From Treponema sp. (lineage in GTDB: Bacteria > Spirochaetota > Spirochaetia > Treponematales > Treponemataceae): a stretch of DNA of 32,776 nt. A program made the translations under genes and the position numbers. Positions 16,184-25,202 of the stretch are shown here, piece by piece. The DNA is taken from NCBI GenBank assembly GCA_024402475.1, contig JAKSTQ010000024.1:1-32776 (forward strand), given 5' to 3'. Every line of letters begins with the position of its first letter. Position 1 is the first letter of the stretch. The notes beneath the pieces were generated by a model that was given only the letters and a program-made list of their open reading frames with translations, was not told where the DNA came from and made no database searches.

Positions 16184-18260
16184 TGTCTGCCTCCTTTTTA
16201 GAAACTAATCTTTTATCTTCTGGATTGTACTGATCATGAATTTTCTGTTTGCGCGAAAGCTTCATTCTGTAAACGATAAATCCAATCAGAATGATTACAA
16301 TGCTTAGTCCAAACTGATTGAGGAATTTAACTGTATCAGCAGACTGTTTGCTTGATATGTTAAGGAAATTTGTTGTGTTGTTTTTTGTTCTCATTGCACA
16401 ATAGTCGCTTAAGCCGTTTGCGTAGTCAACGAGATTTCTTGTGAATAAAGCCATTTCAGAATAGCAGTCCGGATCAATGAGCATGTCAGAAGTTACCATT
16501 CCTGAACTTACAACAATGACTTTGCCGCTCTGTATGCTTTTTTCAAGGTGATTTTTTGAAGCAATCCCGTTACCGCTGTTGTGGGAATTAAAATCAGGAG
16601 TAAACGCACTTGAAAATTTTCCTTCCATGAGAACTGCAAGATTTTTTTCTTCCATGAGGGACTGGTCCTGAGGCGGCTGAAGGTATCCGGGGTAAAGAAT
16701 AATATTATCCGTTAATACCCATGATTTTGGTGAAGATTTTGCAAGAACTGTTGTTTTGGCTTCGTTATTTTCAAGGGCTTTTGAAACATCAATAGAACTT
16801 GAATTGTAGAAAATTACATTTGCAAGAAACTGAGTTACAGGATTTTTGCTGTCGAGGTTTTTCTTTGGAACAACTGGTGCCCATAAAAGTTCCTGTTTGC
16901 CGTAATCTCTTGTAAGCTGAGAAAAACAGTTCTGGTCAAGAACGATATCCTGATTGATTGTAATTCCGTAAGAAGCAAAAAGTTTTTCAAGACCTGTATC
17001 AGGCTTTTGTGCAATGCCCTGTTCCAGTCCCTGTTCTCCGCAGCCTGGTACAAAGTAAAGAATGTTTCCGCCACCCATAAGGAACTGGTCAAGGGCGTAA
17101 AGTTCTTTTTCTGTGAACTGTGTGTGAGGATTGTTTACGATAACTGTCTTAAGTGTCGCAGGAATGAATTCGTTTTCTTTAAGATCGATTTCTTCGACTG
17201 TGTAGAGATCACTTAAGATTGTGTAGAAGTTTCGTGTTGTGTAATCTGACTGATTGTTCTGTGCATAAGGAGCTGGACGAAGAGGATTTTCGCCGTGACC
17301 TGTAATATATCCGATTTCCATTGTATTTGTTAAAAGATATTCAAGTCCGTCGTTCATCAGGTCTTCAAGATTATTGAGGTTTGTGATGGAAGTTCCGAAT
17401 GGTCCCTGTGCAATTCTTACAGGAAGAATCGTAAAGTTTTTGTGGTTGTCAATTACAAGTCCAAGAGTTGTTGTAGTTTTGTCTGTTTCAATATAAACAC
17501 CTGGAAGCCCGTATCTGTTTATGGCGTCAGTAACAGCTGCATTGTCCGGGTCGATTACTTTAAGATTGAGTCTGTTGTAATTTTTCTGATTAAGCTCAGC
17601 AAACTTTGTTTCAACAAGCGGTTTAAGTTCATTAAAGCCCGGAATGTTGTACGACTTGAGTACTTCAGGGTAGTAAAGAAGAATATCGATTTTTTCATCT
17701 TCTTTCATTGCCAGAAGTGAATCAGTTACAGAAACCATGCTGGAAATCATTGTAGTGATTTTGTATTCAAGGTCTGCAGAAGTTTTGATTGAACCGATTG
17801 TTTTGATTGTGTCGCCGTAAGTAATTGCAAGTCCCATCCATACAGATTTAAGCGAAAGTTCTGTAGTCTGCGCCTGTTCAACCTGAACGGGACCAAGCCC
17901 AAGGTCATGTGCAATTTTAACATTTTCTTCTTTGTCCATATCATAAAAAGTATAAGAAAAGTTTTTGTTTGCACTTGCTTTATATTCAACAAGAAGGTCT
18001 TTAAGATACTGAGATACAAAGTTATATGGAGAAGGCAGGTTGTCAGAAAAGAACACTTTAATCGAAAGCGGCTGTTCAATGCTTGCAACAAACTGCCTGC
18101 TCATTTTTGTTAACGAAAATGATTTCTGCTGTGTAAGGTCAAAACGTACAAAGCCGCGGATGCTTACAAGGTTAAGCAGAATGATTGCGACTACTAAAAG
18201 CGGTCTGTCACTTTTGGGACTTTTAATCCAAGCGGCAATATTTTCAAGAATTTTTTTCAT
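16176..18260 (-). CDS. GldG-like ABC transporter auxiliary protein
   Basis: 694 residues. A membrane helix near the N terminus (about 20-42), a large extracytoplasmic region of the ABC_transp_aux type, and a second helix near the C terminus (about 650-670) followed by a basic tail. I place the start at 18260 (MKKILENI) because AAGGAG lies just upstream and the upstream permease gene ends four bases before it; an earlier ATG at 18293 would run into that gene. In Bacteroidetes, GldG works with GldA and GldF in gliding. Here no other gliding genes are visible, so the role is probably envelope or export related and is unknown. Confidence 0.85.
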   Translation of the reverse strand: MKKILENIAAWIKSPKSDRPLLVVAIILLNLVSIRGFVRFDLTQQKSFSLTKMSRQFVASIEQPLSIKVFFSDNLPSPYNFVSQYLKDLLVEYKASANKNFSYTFYDMDKEENVKIAHDLGLGPVQVEQAQTTELSLKSVWMGLAITYGDTIKTIGSIKTSADLEYKITTMISSMVSVTDSLLAMKEDEKIDILLYYPEVLKSYNIPGFNELKPLVETKFAELNQKNYNRLNLKVIDPDNAAVTDAINRYGLPGVYIETDKTTTTLGLVIDNHKNFTILPVRIAQGPFGTSITNLNNLEDLMNDGLEYLLTNTMEIGYITGHGENPLRPAPYAQNNQSDYTTRNFYTILSDLYTVEEIDLKENEFIPATLKTVIVNNPHTQFTEKELYALDQFLMGGGNILYFVPGCGEQGLEQGIAQKPDTGLEKLFASYGITINQDIVLDQNCFSQLTRDYGKQELLWAPVVPKKNLDSKNPVTQFLANVIFYNSSSIDVSKALENNEAKTTVLAKSSPKSWVLTDNIILYPGYLQPPQDQSLMEEKNLAVLMEGKFSSAFTPDFNSHNSGNGIASKNHLEKSIQSGKVIVVSSGMVTSDMLIDPDCYSEMALFTRNLVDYANGLSDYCAMRTKNNTTNFLNISSKQSADTVKFLNQFGLSIVIILIGFIVYRMKLSRKQKIHDQYNPEDKRLVSKKEADNE

Positions 18261-18264
18261 CGCC

Positions 18265-18993
18265 TTATCTCCTTGATTTTTCCTGTGAAACAACAGTCAT
18301 CATTAAGAATATTGTTATCAGACTTAAAAAGTAAATCAGATCGCGGCTGTCAATAATTCCGCGTGCAATAGAATTAAAATGTGTTGCAATCGAAAAAAAC
18401 GAAAATACCTGAAGAACTGTTCCAGGAATAAACATAAAAAACAGATGAACTAAAGTTAAAAGTGCACTGATTCCAAAAGAAGTAAAAAACGAAACAATCT
18501 GATTTTTTGTAATCGAAGACGCAAATAATCCGATTGAAGCATAAACAGCACAAAGAATTACTGCACCAAGATATCCGCCGATAACAGGGCCAAAATCAGG
18601 TTTGCCAAAAAATAAAAGTGTAATCAGATAAAAAACTGTTGGCAAAAGCATGATGAGACCTGTAATAAAAGCAGTAAGAAATTTTGCAGTTACAACCTGA
18701 GCTGTTGTAACAGGAAGTGTTAAAAGAGTTTCGATACTGCCGCTTCTGTTTTCTTCTGCAAATAGTTTCATTGTTAATGCAGGAATAAAAAACATCAGCA
18801 TGTATGGAAGAATTGTAAAAAAGTTTCTCAATTCAGCACGTTTGTTAGCAAAGAATGTTGTATAAAAAAAGAATCCCATTGCAAGCATGAATAACGCCAT
18901 GATTCCCCATGACGACCATGTTGTAAAGTGACTTTTTAATTCACGCTTAAGAATTGTCTTAACAGGATTGTAATTTGTTTTAGTATTTGTCAT
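18265..18993 (-). CDS. ABC-2 type permease (GldF-like)
   Basis: 242 residues with about six membrane helices and the ABC-2 permease pattern: a short cytoplasmic N terminus, then the FAEENRSGSIETLLTLPVT coupling region (about 74-94) that contacts the ATPase. It should form the membrane channel with the ATPase encoded 11 bp upstream. A strong AAGGAGG precedes the ATG. Related permeases include GldF and NosY; the neighbours favour GldF. Confidence 0.88.
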   Translation of the reverse strand: MTNTKTNYNPVKTILKRELKSHFTTWSSWGIMALFMLAMGFFFYTTFFANKRAELRNFFTILPYMLMFFIPALTMKLFAEENRSGSIETLLTLPVTTAQVVTAKFLTAFITGLIMLLPTVFYLITLLFFGKPDFGPVIGGYLGAVILCAVYASIGLFASSITKNQIVSFFTSFGISALLTLVHLFFMFIPGTVLQVFSFFSIATHFNSIARGIIDSRDLIYFLSLITIFLMMTVVSQEKSRR

Positions 18994-19004
18994 TACCTTC
19001 CTCC

Positions 19005-19949
19005 TTATGAATTGTCCTGGGTCAATTTATGGAATACATCTTCAAGAGAATTTCTTGCAGTTGTCATTTCATATAAAGTCCATTTGTTTTTAAGAATGAG
19101 TTTGAAAATTTGATCGCGGATTTCTTTTGTGCCTGCAATCTTAATCTGGATTCCGCAGATTTTCTTTCCTTTGATTGAAAAGTCATCTTCACGCTTTGTG
19201 ATGCTGGAAACTTCATCAATCGCAGAGAATACTTTTTTTGCATCAGCAAGTGTACAGCCTTCAAGACTGAGATTGACAATTGTTTCACCGCCAAAACTGT
19301 TCTGAAGTTTTTCTGTAGGACTGTCAGTTACGATTTTTCCACCGCTGATAATGATTACGCGGTCACACAATGCTTCTACTTCACCGAGAATATGTGTGGA
19401 AATAATAACGGTTCGTGTTTTGCCGATTTCCTTAATCAACGAGCGGACCTGTGTAATCTGATTTGGATCAAGGCCGCTTGTAGGTTCATCAAGAATCAGA
19501 ATTTCAGGATCATTCATCAGAGCATGTGCAAGACCAACGCGCTGTCTGTAACCCCGGGAAAGTTCGCTGATGTTTTTGTGCATGACTTCTTCAAGTCCGC
19601 AGGTTTTGCATAAAGCCGGAACTTTCTGCTGCGGGTCAAGACCGTGAATCTGTGCAATGTAACTAAGATAGTCAGCAACAATCATGTCGGAGTAGAGCGG
19701 TGCACTTTCGGGCATGTAACCGATTCTGCGTTTAGACTCTACAGATGCATCTTTTATGTCCTGGCCTGCAATTTTAATGGTTCCGGAACTTGCTTCCCAG
19801 AATCCTGTTATCATTCTCATTGTTGTAGTTTTTCCAGCGCCGTTAGGTCCAAGTAAACCTACAATCTGGCCTGCAGGAATAGAAAAACTGATATCACTTA
19901 CAGCAGCAAAATTACCGAAGTTTTTTGAAACGTGACTTACTTCAATCAT
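19005..19949 (-). CDS. ABC transporter ATP-binding protein (GldA-like)
   Basis: 314 residues. Walker A GPNGAGKTT is at 34-42, signature LSRGYRQR at 130-137, Walker B ILILDEP at 150-156, followed by the H-loop region (STHILGEV). A C-terminal extension of about 90 residues after the nucleotide-binding domain fits the GldA/CcmA-type exporters. It energises the permease encoded next. AAGGAAG precedes the ATG; a possible -10 (TATTAT, minus strand 19970..19965) sits inside the terminator region of the upstream gene but has no good -35. First gene of the four-gene unit. Confidence 0.9.
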   Translation of the reverse strand: MIEVSHVSKNFGNFAAVSDISFSIPAGQIVGLLGPNGAGKTTTMRMITGFWEASSGTIKIAGQDIKDASVESKRRIGYMPESAPLYSDMIVADYLSYIAQIHGLDPQQKVPALCKTCGLEEVMHKNISELSRGYRQRVGLAHALMNDPEILILDEPTSGLDPNQITQVRSLIKEIGKTRTVIISTHILGEVEALCDRVIIISGGKIVTDSPTEKLQNSFGGETIVNLSLEGCTLADAKKVFSAIDEVSSITKREDDFSIKGKKICGIQIKIAGTKEIRDQIFKLILKNKWTLYEMTTARNSLEDVFHKLTQDNS

Positions 19950-19970
19950 CTGTTCTTCCTTTTTATAATA

Positions 19971-20002
19971 AAAATAAGGCTATCAAAAAAACTGATAGCC
20001 TT
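19971..20002 (-). terminator. Terminator of the FAD oxidoreductase gene
   Basis: Minus strand stem AAGGCTATC (20002..19994) and GATAGCCTT (19984..19976), 9-nt loop with seven T, then ATTTTT. It separates the oxidoreductase from the ABC module. Confidence 0.75.
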
Positions 20003-20017
20003 TGATATTTACATTCG

Positions 20018-21517
20018 TTAAATCTTTATTGAGCGCTTTTCTTTTTTCAGAATACGCTGAACTGCGAATTTTCCCATTACCATTGCTCCAGGAAGTCCGC
20101 CGCCAATCAAAAGCCACTGACTTGCAATAAAGACATTGTTCACGCCTTTTAATACACCCGGAACAGCCATCGCATTCATACTTCCATGAGTCTGCAGGAA
20201 TGTCATGAATACACCGCGGTAGGCATTACAGTATCGGTTGTAAGTAACCGGTGTCCATGTGTTAAGTAAAGTAAGTTTACCTTCCATGAACGGGAATCGC
20301 TCAATGATTGCCTTTTCTACATCTTTTGCAACCCGGTCTTTTTCGGCATCGTAAGCGGCTTTGTCTGTATTATATAATTTTTCCCACCACAGGTATTCGC
20401 TTTCCGGTTCAAGTAATTTAACCTGCAAAAGATTTTTACCGTCTGGAAGGGTAGTTTTTTCAAAAGTATAGTTTTTAAGGTTCATTCTTGTAACTGGTCT
20501 GCCACAAAGGTCAAATGGTTTGCAGTCAAAGAACATGCGGCCTTTAACTTCATCAGTCATACCGTCATAGCTGTAAGCAGCCTGGAATGAACTGATAAGC
20601 GGATTATGTTCAGGATCTTCATAAGCCTTCTTTAAAAGAGGAGGCATGTATTTATAATCCATTAATTTTTCAAATGCAAAGTGAGGGTCAGTTGTACAGA
20701 TTACATAATCTGCATCAACTTTTGTTCCGTCGCTAAGGATGATTCCAGATGAATGACCGTTTTCAATGCAGATTTCGCTGACATCCTGGTTAAGAAGAAT
20801 TGTTCCACCAAGGGATTCGTAAATCTTACGCATACGCTGGGCTGCAGCAAATGAACCGCCGAGAGGGATTCCACCGCCGCCGCTTGAAATTGCACCATAA
20901 GCATTCATCATGATGTGGGCAAGATATTCTTCAGGTAAATAATCACTGAAAATCTTTTTGATAAGAGGATGCTTGAATCTTGCACCAAGTTCCTTGAGAG
21001 TGACTTTACCGTATTTATTGATGACTGGAACCATTTTAATCATTTTTAATCCAAGGTCAGTCCAGTCAAAAAGATTCATCATGTCTGTCGGTTTCTTTGC
21101 AGGAACCTGCAGGCATTCCGCATATTTTACATGCTTAAAAAATTTCTTGATTTCTTTTTTGTCTTCAGGACTTAAGGCAATCATGTCAGCTTCGGCACGC
21201 TTAAGGTCACGCCACAGATACAAAGACTGCCCGTTAAGTTCTGATTTGTAGAAATAATCATGCTGGTGAACCTGGACTCCTTCAGGAATGAATCCAAGTT
21301 CCTTCCACATAGGGTAAATATCATAACCTTCTTTGGCGCCTGTCATCCAGCAGATACAGTTATCGATGTAATGCTTTTCGCGCATCCAGCCGGTACATTC
21401 ACCGCCTGCAACTGAATGTTTTTCGTAAATTACAGAATCAAACCCGCATTTCTGGGCGTAGATTCCTGCTGACATTCCGGCAATACCGCCGCCGACGATT
21501 ACAATTTTTTTACCCAT
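20018..21517 (-). CDS. FAD-dependent oxidoreductase (phytoene-desaturase-like)
   Basis: 499 residues. The N terminus has the dinucleotide-binding motif GGGIAGMSAG (residues 9-18), Glu32 at the end of the second strand to hold the ribose, and the FAD motif GGECTGW. The C terminus has a second FAD-contacting stretch (IGGGLPGAMVMGKFAVQ). This layout matches the CrtI/CrtN and retinol-saturase-like amine-oxidase superfamily. No carotenoid genes are adjacent, so the substrate is not known. GGGAGAG precedes the ATG; the BAX-inhibitor-like gene ends 18 bp upstream and the two are probably co-transcribed. Confidence 0.85.
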   Translation of the reverse strand: MGKKIVIVGGGIAGMSAGIYAQKCGFDSVIYEKHSVAGGECTGWMREKHYIDNCICWMTGAKEGYDIYPMWKELGFIPEGVQVHQHDYFYKSELNGQSLYLWRDLKRAEADMIALSPEDKKEIKKFFKHVKYAECLQVPAKKPTDMMNLFDWTDLGLKMIKMVPVINKYGKVTLKELGARFKHPLIKKIFSDYLPEEYLAHIMMNAYGAISSGGGGIPLGGSFAAAQRMRKIYESLGGTILLNQDVSEICIENGHSSGIILSDGTKVDADYVICTTDPHFAFEKLMDYKYMPPLLKKAYEDPEHNPLISSFQAAYSYDGMTDEVKGRMFFDCKPFDLCGRPVTRMNLKNYTFEKTTLPDGKNLLQVKLLEPESEYLWWEKLYNTDKAAYDAEKDRVAKDVEKAIIERFPFMEGKLTLLNTWTPVTYNRYCNAYRGVFMTFLQTHGSMNAMAVPGVLKGVNNVFIASQWLLIGGGLPGAMVMGKFAVQRILKKEKRSIKI

Positions 21518-21535
21518 AAGATTCTCTCCCGTTTA

Positions 21536-22228
21536 TTATTTCTTTTTACCAAAAAGACGCAGAAGTTTAAGGAAGATGTTGATAAAGTCGAGGTAAAGTT
21601 CAAGTGCACCGATGATTGCAAATTTCTTGAAGTTCTGTGAACCGTCATCGTAAATTGCAATCTGTCTGAGTTTCTGTGTGTCGTAAGCAGTAAGTCCAAC
21701 AAAGATTGCAACGCCTACAACGCTGTAAATCCATTCAAGCATTGAAGACTTAAGGAAGAAGTTTACAATACCAACAATGATAAGACCAAAAAGTGCCATC
21801 ATAAGGTAGCGGCCTGCAGAATTCAGGTTTGTTTTTGTAAACATTCCGTAAATTGTCATTGCAAGGAACATTCCTGCAGAAATAAAGAATACTGTTACAA
21901 TTGAACCAAGCTGATATACAAGGAAGATAGAAGAAAGTGTCATTCCGTTAATGATTGAGTAAAGAACGAACATCAACCCAGCCACAAATGGAGAAAGCTT
22001 TCTTACAAGAAGAGAAAGAATCATTACGATAGCAAGTTCAGCAATGATAAGACCCATAAAAGTGTATTTAGAAGCAAATACAAATCTGAGTACTTCTGGA
22101 ACTGTAACTGTAACTAAAGCGGCAACTGCAGTAAGTACAAGAGCCACAACCATTCTTGCATAAACGCCAACCATAAAGCGGCGCTGAACTTCAGGTCTAG
22201 CCTGATCTAATTTTAAAATTTCACTCAT
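21536..22228 (-). CDS. BAX inhibitor-1/YccA-family membrane protein
   Basis: 230 residues with seven membrane helices and the family ending (AYDTQKLRQ, then GALELYLDFINIFLKLLRLFG). Bacterial members are pH-sensitive calcium-leak channels or, as YccA, modulators of the membrane protease FtsH. I place the start at 22228 (MSEILKLDQ); an upstream ATG at 22264 is in the promoter region. There is no Shine-Dalgarno site and a -10 box ends six bases before the ATG. It leads a two-gene unit with the oxidoreductase. Confidence 0.9.
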   Translation of the reverse strand: MSEILKLDQARPEVQRRFMVGVYARMVVALVLTAVAALVTVTVPEVLRFVFASKYTFMGLIIAELAIVMILSLLVRKLSPFVAGLMFVLYSIINGMTLSSIFLVYQLGSIVTVFFISAGMFLAMTIYGMFTKTNLNSAGRYLMMALFGLIIVGIVNFFLKSSMLEWIYSVVGVAIFVGLTAYDTQKLRQIAIYDDGSQNFKKFAIIGALELYLDFINIFLKLLRLFGKKK

Positions 22229-22234
22229 AACTAT

Positions 22235-22264
22235 AATATAATAGTAAAAACAAGTCGTGGTCAA
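22235..22264 (-). promoter_or_regulatory. BAX-inhibitor-like gene promoter, leaderless type
   Basis: Minus strand TTGACC (22264..22259), 18-bp spacer, TATATT (22240..22235), then six bases to the ATG. Overlapping TATTAT boxes are also present. Confidence 0.55.
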
Positions 22265-22292
22265 TTGAGAAATAGGGTAAGCAGCAGTAAGC

Positions 22293-23654
22293 TTATTCTT
22301 TGTTTATTTCTGCAAAAAGGCTCTGAATGTCAGAATAATCCTGAAGCTGGATATAGTTGAGGATAACCTGACCGAGGTTTGACTGTAAAAGTCCGCGGTG
22401 AATGTCTGTGTTCGCTTTTATGTAATCGTAGTTTTTGATTACACGGTCTGTAATGTTGATGTCGGTTTTTCCTTTTTTTGCCATGTCCAGGAGAATTTCG
22501 CAGGTTTTTTCTTTTGGGAACGAAGGCTTGTAACTGCGTGCATCGGTAAGAGCAGAAAAAACATCTGCAATGGTAAGAATGCGTTCCTGCTTGCCAAGGT
22601 ATTCTCCTGTAAGTCCTCTTGGATATCCAAGACCGTCAAGATATTCGTGGTGGTGCGAAGCAATGTCAGCAATCTTGTCAGAAACGATTCCACGGTAAAT
22701 ATTGTCCCCCTGAAGTACATGGGAACGCATTTCTTCCATCTGGACATCATTCAATTTACCCGGCATTTCAAGAATTGCCTGGTGAATGCCTGTTTTGCCA
22801 AGATCGTGAATCAATGCTGCCGTGAACAGTTCATCGATTTCAACTTCGTCAAGATTTTCGTTTTCTGCAATATCAGTTGCAAGAAAAGCAGTACTGATGA
22901 TATGAGTTACAGTTGATGTGCTTCTGAAGTCGATCGTGTACAAAAGCATTTTAAGCAGCATAAAAGTGTCATCATAACTGTATTCAGTTTCCATACACAT
23001 ATCATCAAGTTTTGTTATGTAACTTCCGTCTGTGATGTTGTGTGTAAAATTGAGAACCAGATTTGCTTCAAGGAAAAGGTCCGGATATTTACTGCCGTAA
23101 AGCTGTCTGCAGTATTCGATAGTTGAACCGAGTTTCGCATTGTGATTTTTGTTCTGTGATTTTGAAAGTGAAAGACAGATTCTGGCACAGGTAAAAATCA
23201 GGGCGCTGTAATCGTAATATTTTGTACCGGTTTTCCCGGCAGTTTTATAGTCAATATCAAAAAAAAGATATGCCTGAGATGCATCATTAAGGGGACTCAT
23301 GTGCTTAAGGTAAAGGTATGAGTAAAGGAATGGTTTTGAAAGCTTGTCTGAAATCAGTTCTTCAGTTCCAAAAATCTTAAAGTCCTTGTTATATGCTGCA
23401 ATGGAAAAGAAGAGTGAAAGCATGAATAAAGTATTGCGGTCAAGTGTTGAATCAAGCTTTGCGTATTCAAATATTTTCATTGCACAGAAGGCTGTTTTTT
23501 CGGCAATGTCAATAAAAAGCGGGTCGATGTTTCTTAAGACTCTGCGTTCAAGAATCAGAATCTGCCCGGCCGACAGGAGGTTTTGAGGAATGTATAATTC
23601 AGCATCAAGGTCAAGGACTTCATCCTCAACAGGTTCTAGTGTTTCAAGCTCCAT
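22293..23654 (-). CDS. HD-GYP domain protein (probable c-di-GMP phosphodiesterase)
   Basis: 453 residues. The C-terminal half (about 245-430) is an HD-GYP domain with HD at 283-284 (HDLGK), HHH at 334-336 and DGLGYP at 340-345, all the usual catalytic residues. HD-GYP enzymes hydrolyse cyclic di-GMP to GMP or pGpG. The N-terminal part (about 1-240) is not a receiver or a recognisable sensor and has no membrane helix. The ATG has no Shine-Dalgarno site; a perfect extended -10 ends eight bases before it. It is divergent from the MATE gene. Confidence 0.92.
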   Translation of the reverse strand: MELETLEPVEDEVLDLDAELYIPQNLLSAGQILILERRVLRNIDPLFIDIAEKTAFCAMKIFEYAKLDSTLDRNTLFMLSLFFSIAAYNKDFKIFGTEELISDKLSKPFLYSYLYLKHMSPLNDASQAYLFFDIDYKTAGKTGTKYYDYSALIFTCARICLSLSKSQNKNHNAKLGSTIEYCRQLYGSKYPDLFLEANLVLNFTHNITDGSYITKLDDMCMETEYSYDDTFMLLKMLLYTIDFRSTSTVTHIISTAFLATDIAENENLDEVEIDELFTAALIHDLGKTGIHQAILEMPGKLNDVQMEEMRSHVLQGDNIYRGIVSDKIADIASHHHEYLDGLGYPRGLTGEYLGKQERILTIADVFSALTDARSYKPSFPKEKTCEILLDMAKKGKTDINITDRVIKNYDYIKANTDIHRGLLQSNLGQVILNYIQLQDYSDIQSLFAEINKE

Positions 23655-23662
23655 AAAATTAA

Positions 23663-23671
23663 ATTATAACA
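23663..23671 (-). promoter_or_regulatory. HD-GYP gene promoter, leaderless type
   Basis: Minus strand TGtTATAAT (23671..23663), then eight bases to the ATG at 23654. No clear -35. Confidence 0.6.
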
Positions 23672-23732
23672 TTAAAAATTGAAAATTGCAAAAAATATTT
23701 ATCAAATATCGCTATCTTTAAATATTCAATTC

Positions 23733-23741
23733 TGTTAGAAT
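23733..23741 (+). promoter_or_regulatory. MATE gene promoter, leaderless type
   Basis: TGtTAGAAT (23733..23741), then eight bases to the ATG at 23750. No clear -35. Confidence 0.55.
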
Positions 23742-23749
23742 CTCCCGTT

Positions 23750-25108
23750 ATGAAAGATAATACGATGAATATGACAGAAGGAAGTCCGGCAAAACTTCTT
23801 CTGCTTTTTTCAGTACCAATGTTAATTGGAAATATTTTTCAACAGCTTTATAGTTTTGCAGATTCAATTATTGTTGGCCAGCTTATCGGCCCTGATGCCC
23901 TTGCAGCAATCGGCGCAACTGGTTCTGTAGGATTTTTCTTTTTTGCATTAAGTATCGGTATTGGAACCGGCGGTGGAATTATTACATCCCAGTTTTTCGG
24001 TCGTGGTGATACGGCAAAGGTAAAGAACTGCATGGTCAATAATGCTTATATCATGATTGTGCTTCCTGTTTTTGTGGGAGGAATTGCATTCTTCCTTGCA
24101 GAACCTGTGCTTCATCTTTTGAGAACTCCTGATAAAATTTTTTCAGATGCATTAACATATTTAAGAATTAACTGTGTGGGAATGCTGTTTGTTTCTTTCT
24201 ATAATTATGTGTCATCAATGCTTCGTTCCCTGGGAGATTCTAAGACACCGTTATACTTTTTGATTTTTTCGACTTTCCTGAATATCGGGCTGGACTTTCT
24301 GTTCATCAGTGTATTTAAGCTTGGCGTTTTTGGTGCTGGAGTGGCAACAGCAATTTCGCAGCTTTTGTCAGGCGTTCTGTGCATGATGTTTGCGGTAAAG
24401 ACAAATTCATATTTCAGATTCGAAAAAAATGATTATACTGTGAATCTTCCTGTTATCCGTGATACAGTTAAAATCGGAATGCCTGTTTCCCTGCAGTTTT
24501 CGATGATTGCAATTTCGTGCATGGCTTTGCAGTCAGTAGTAAATGATTTTGGTCCGGCAGCAGTTGCTGCTTTTGCCGCTACAGAAAAAATTGAACAGTT
24601 CGTGCATCTTCCGTTCCAGACTTTGAGTGCAGCTCTTTCAACTTTCTGCGGACAGAATTACGGGGCTAAAAAACTTGACCGCGTAATTACGGGATATCAT
24701 AAAAGTGTCCTGATGATGGTGATTTTTGCAACCTTTATAATTCCTGTGATTCAGTTTGCAGGTGGTTTTATTACAAGCCTTTTTGTTACAGATGAACAGG
24801 TCATCAACCTTGGCGGTAAGGCTCTTAAGATCACAAGTCTGTTTTATTATTTTCTGGGAATGATTTATATGATCCGCGGAATTTTATATGGAATAGGCGA
24901 TTCGCTGTTTTCTTTTATAAATGGAATTGTAGAAGTTATCGGCCGAATTTCATTTCCTTTTCTTCTGCCGCTTTTATTCGATTTTGGAGTTTGGGTTATC
25001 TGGTGGTCTGCAGCCTTTGTATGGGCAATCGCAGCAATAACGGCATATATGAGATACCGTGTGATAATTAACAAAACTGTCAGTAATTATTCCAAGTCAG
25101 AAATGTAA
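23750..25108 (+). CDS. MATE family efflux transporter
   Basis: 452 residues, twelve predicted membrane helices in two homologous halves. The opening LLLLFSVPMLIGNIFQQLYSFADSIIVGQL pattern (first residues 16-20, then the Q and D of helix 1) is typical of the family, as is GQNYGA at the second half entrance. MATE proteins expel drugs and metabolites in exchange for Na+ or H+. It is monocistronic and divergent from the HD-GYP gene. The ATG at 23750 is chosen because the -10 box fits it; a second ATG at codon 5 is possible. Substrate unknown. Confidence 0.93.
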   Translation: MKDNTMNMTEGSPAKLLLLFSVPMLIGNIFQQLYSFADSIIVGQLIGPDALAAIGATGSVGFFFFALSIGIGTGGGIITSQFFGRGDTAKVKNCMVNNAYIMIVLPVFVGGIAFFLAEPVLHLLRTPDKIFSDALTYLRINCVGMLFVSFYNYVSSMLRSLGDSKTPLYFLIFSTFLNIGLDFLFISVFKLGVFGAGVATAISQLLSGVLCMMFAVKTNSYFRFEKNDYTVNLPVIRDTVKIGMPVSLQFSMIAISCMALQSVVNDFGPAAVAAFAATEKIEQFVHLPFQTLSAALSTFCGQNYGAKKLDRVITGYHKSVLMMVIFATFIIPVIQFAGGFITSLFVTDEQVINLGGKALKITSLFYYFLGMIYMIRGILYGIGDSLFSFINGIVEVIGRISFPFLLPLLFDFGVWVIWWSAAFVWAIAAITAYMRYRVIINKTVSNYSKSEM

Positions 25109-25132
25109 TTCTAAACAGAAAATATATACAGT

Positions 25133-25190
25133 TCAAAAAAAACGGCTGACCGTCAGGTGAATCACTTTTCGGCCAGCCGTTTATGTTTTT
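25133..25190. terminator. Bidirectional terminator between MATE and sstT
   Basis: AAACGGCTGACCG (25140..25152) pairs with CGGCCAGCCGTTT (25170..25182) except for one A-C mismatch. On the minus strand it is followed by eight T, on the plus strand by TATGTTTTT, so it is stronger for sstT. Confidence 0.82.
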
Positions 25191-25202
25191 AAAACTTAAA
25201 GC

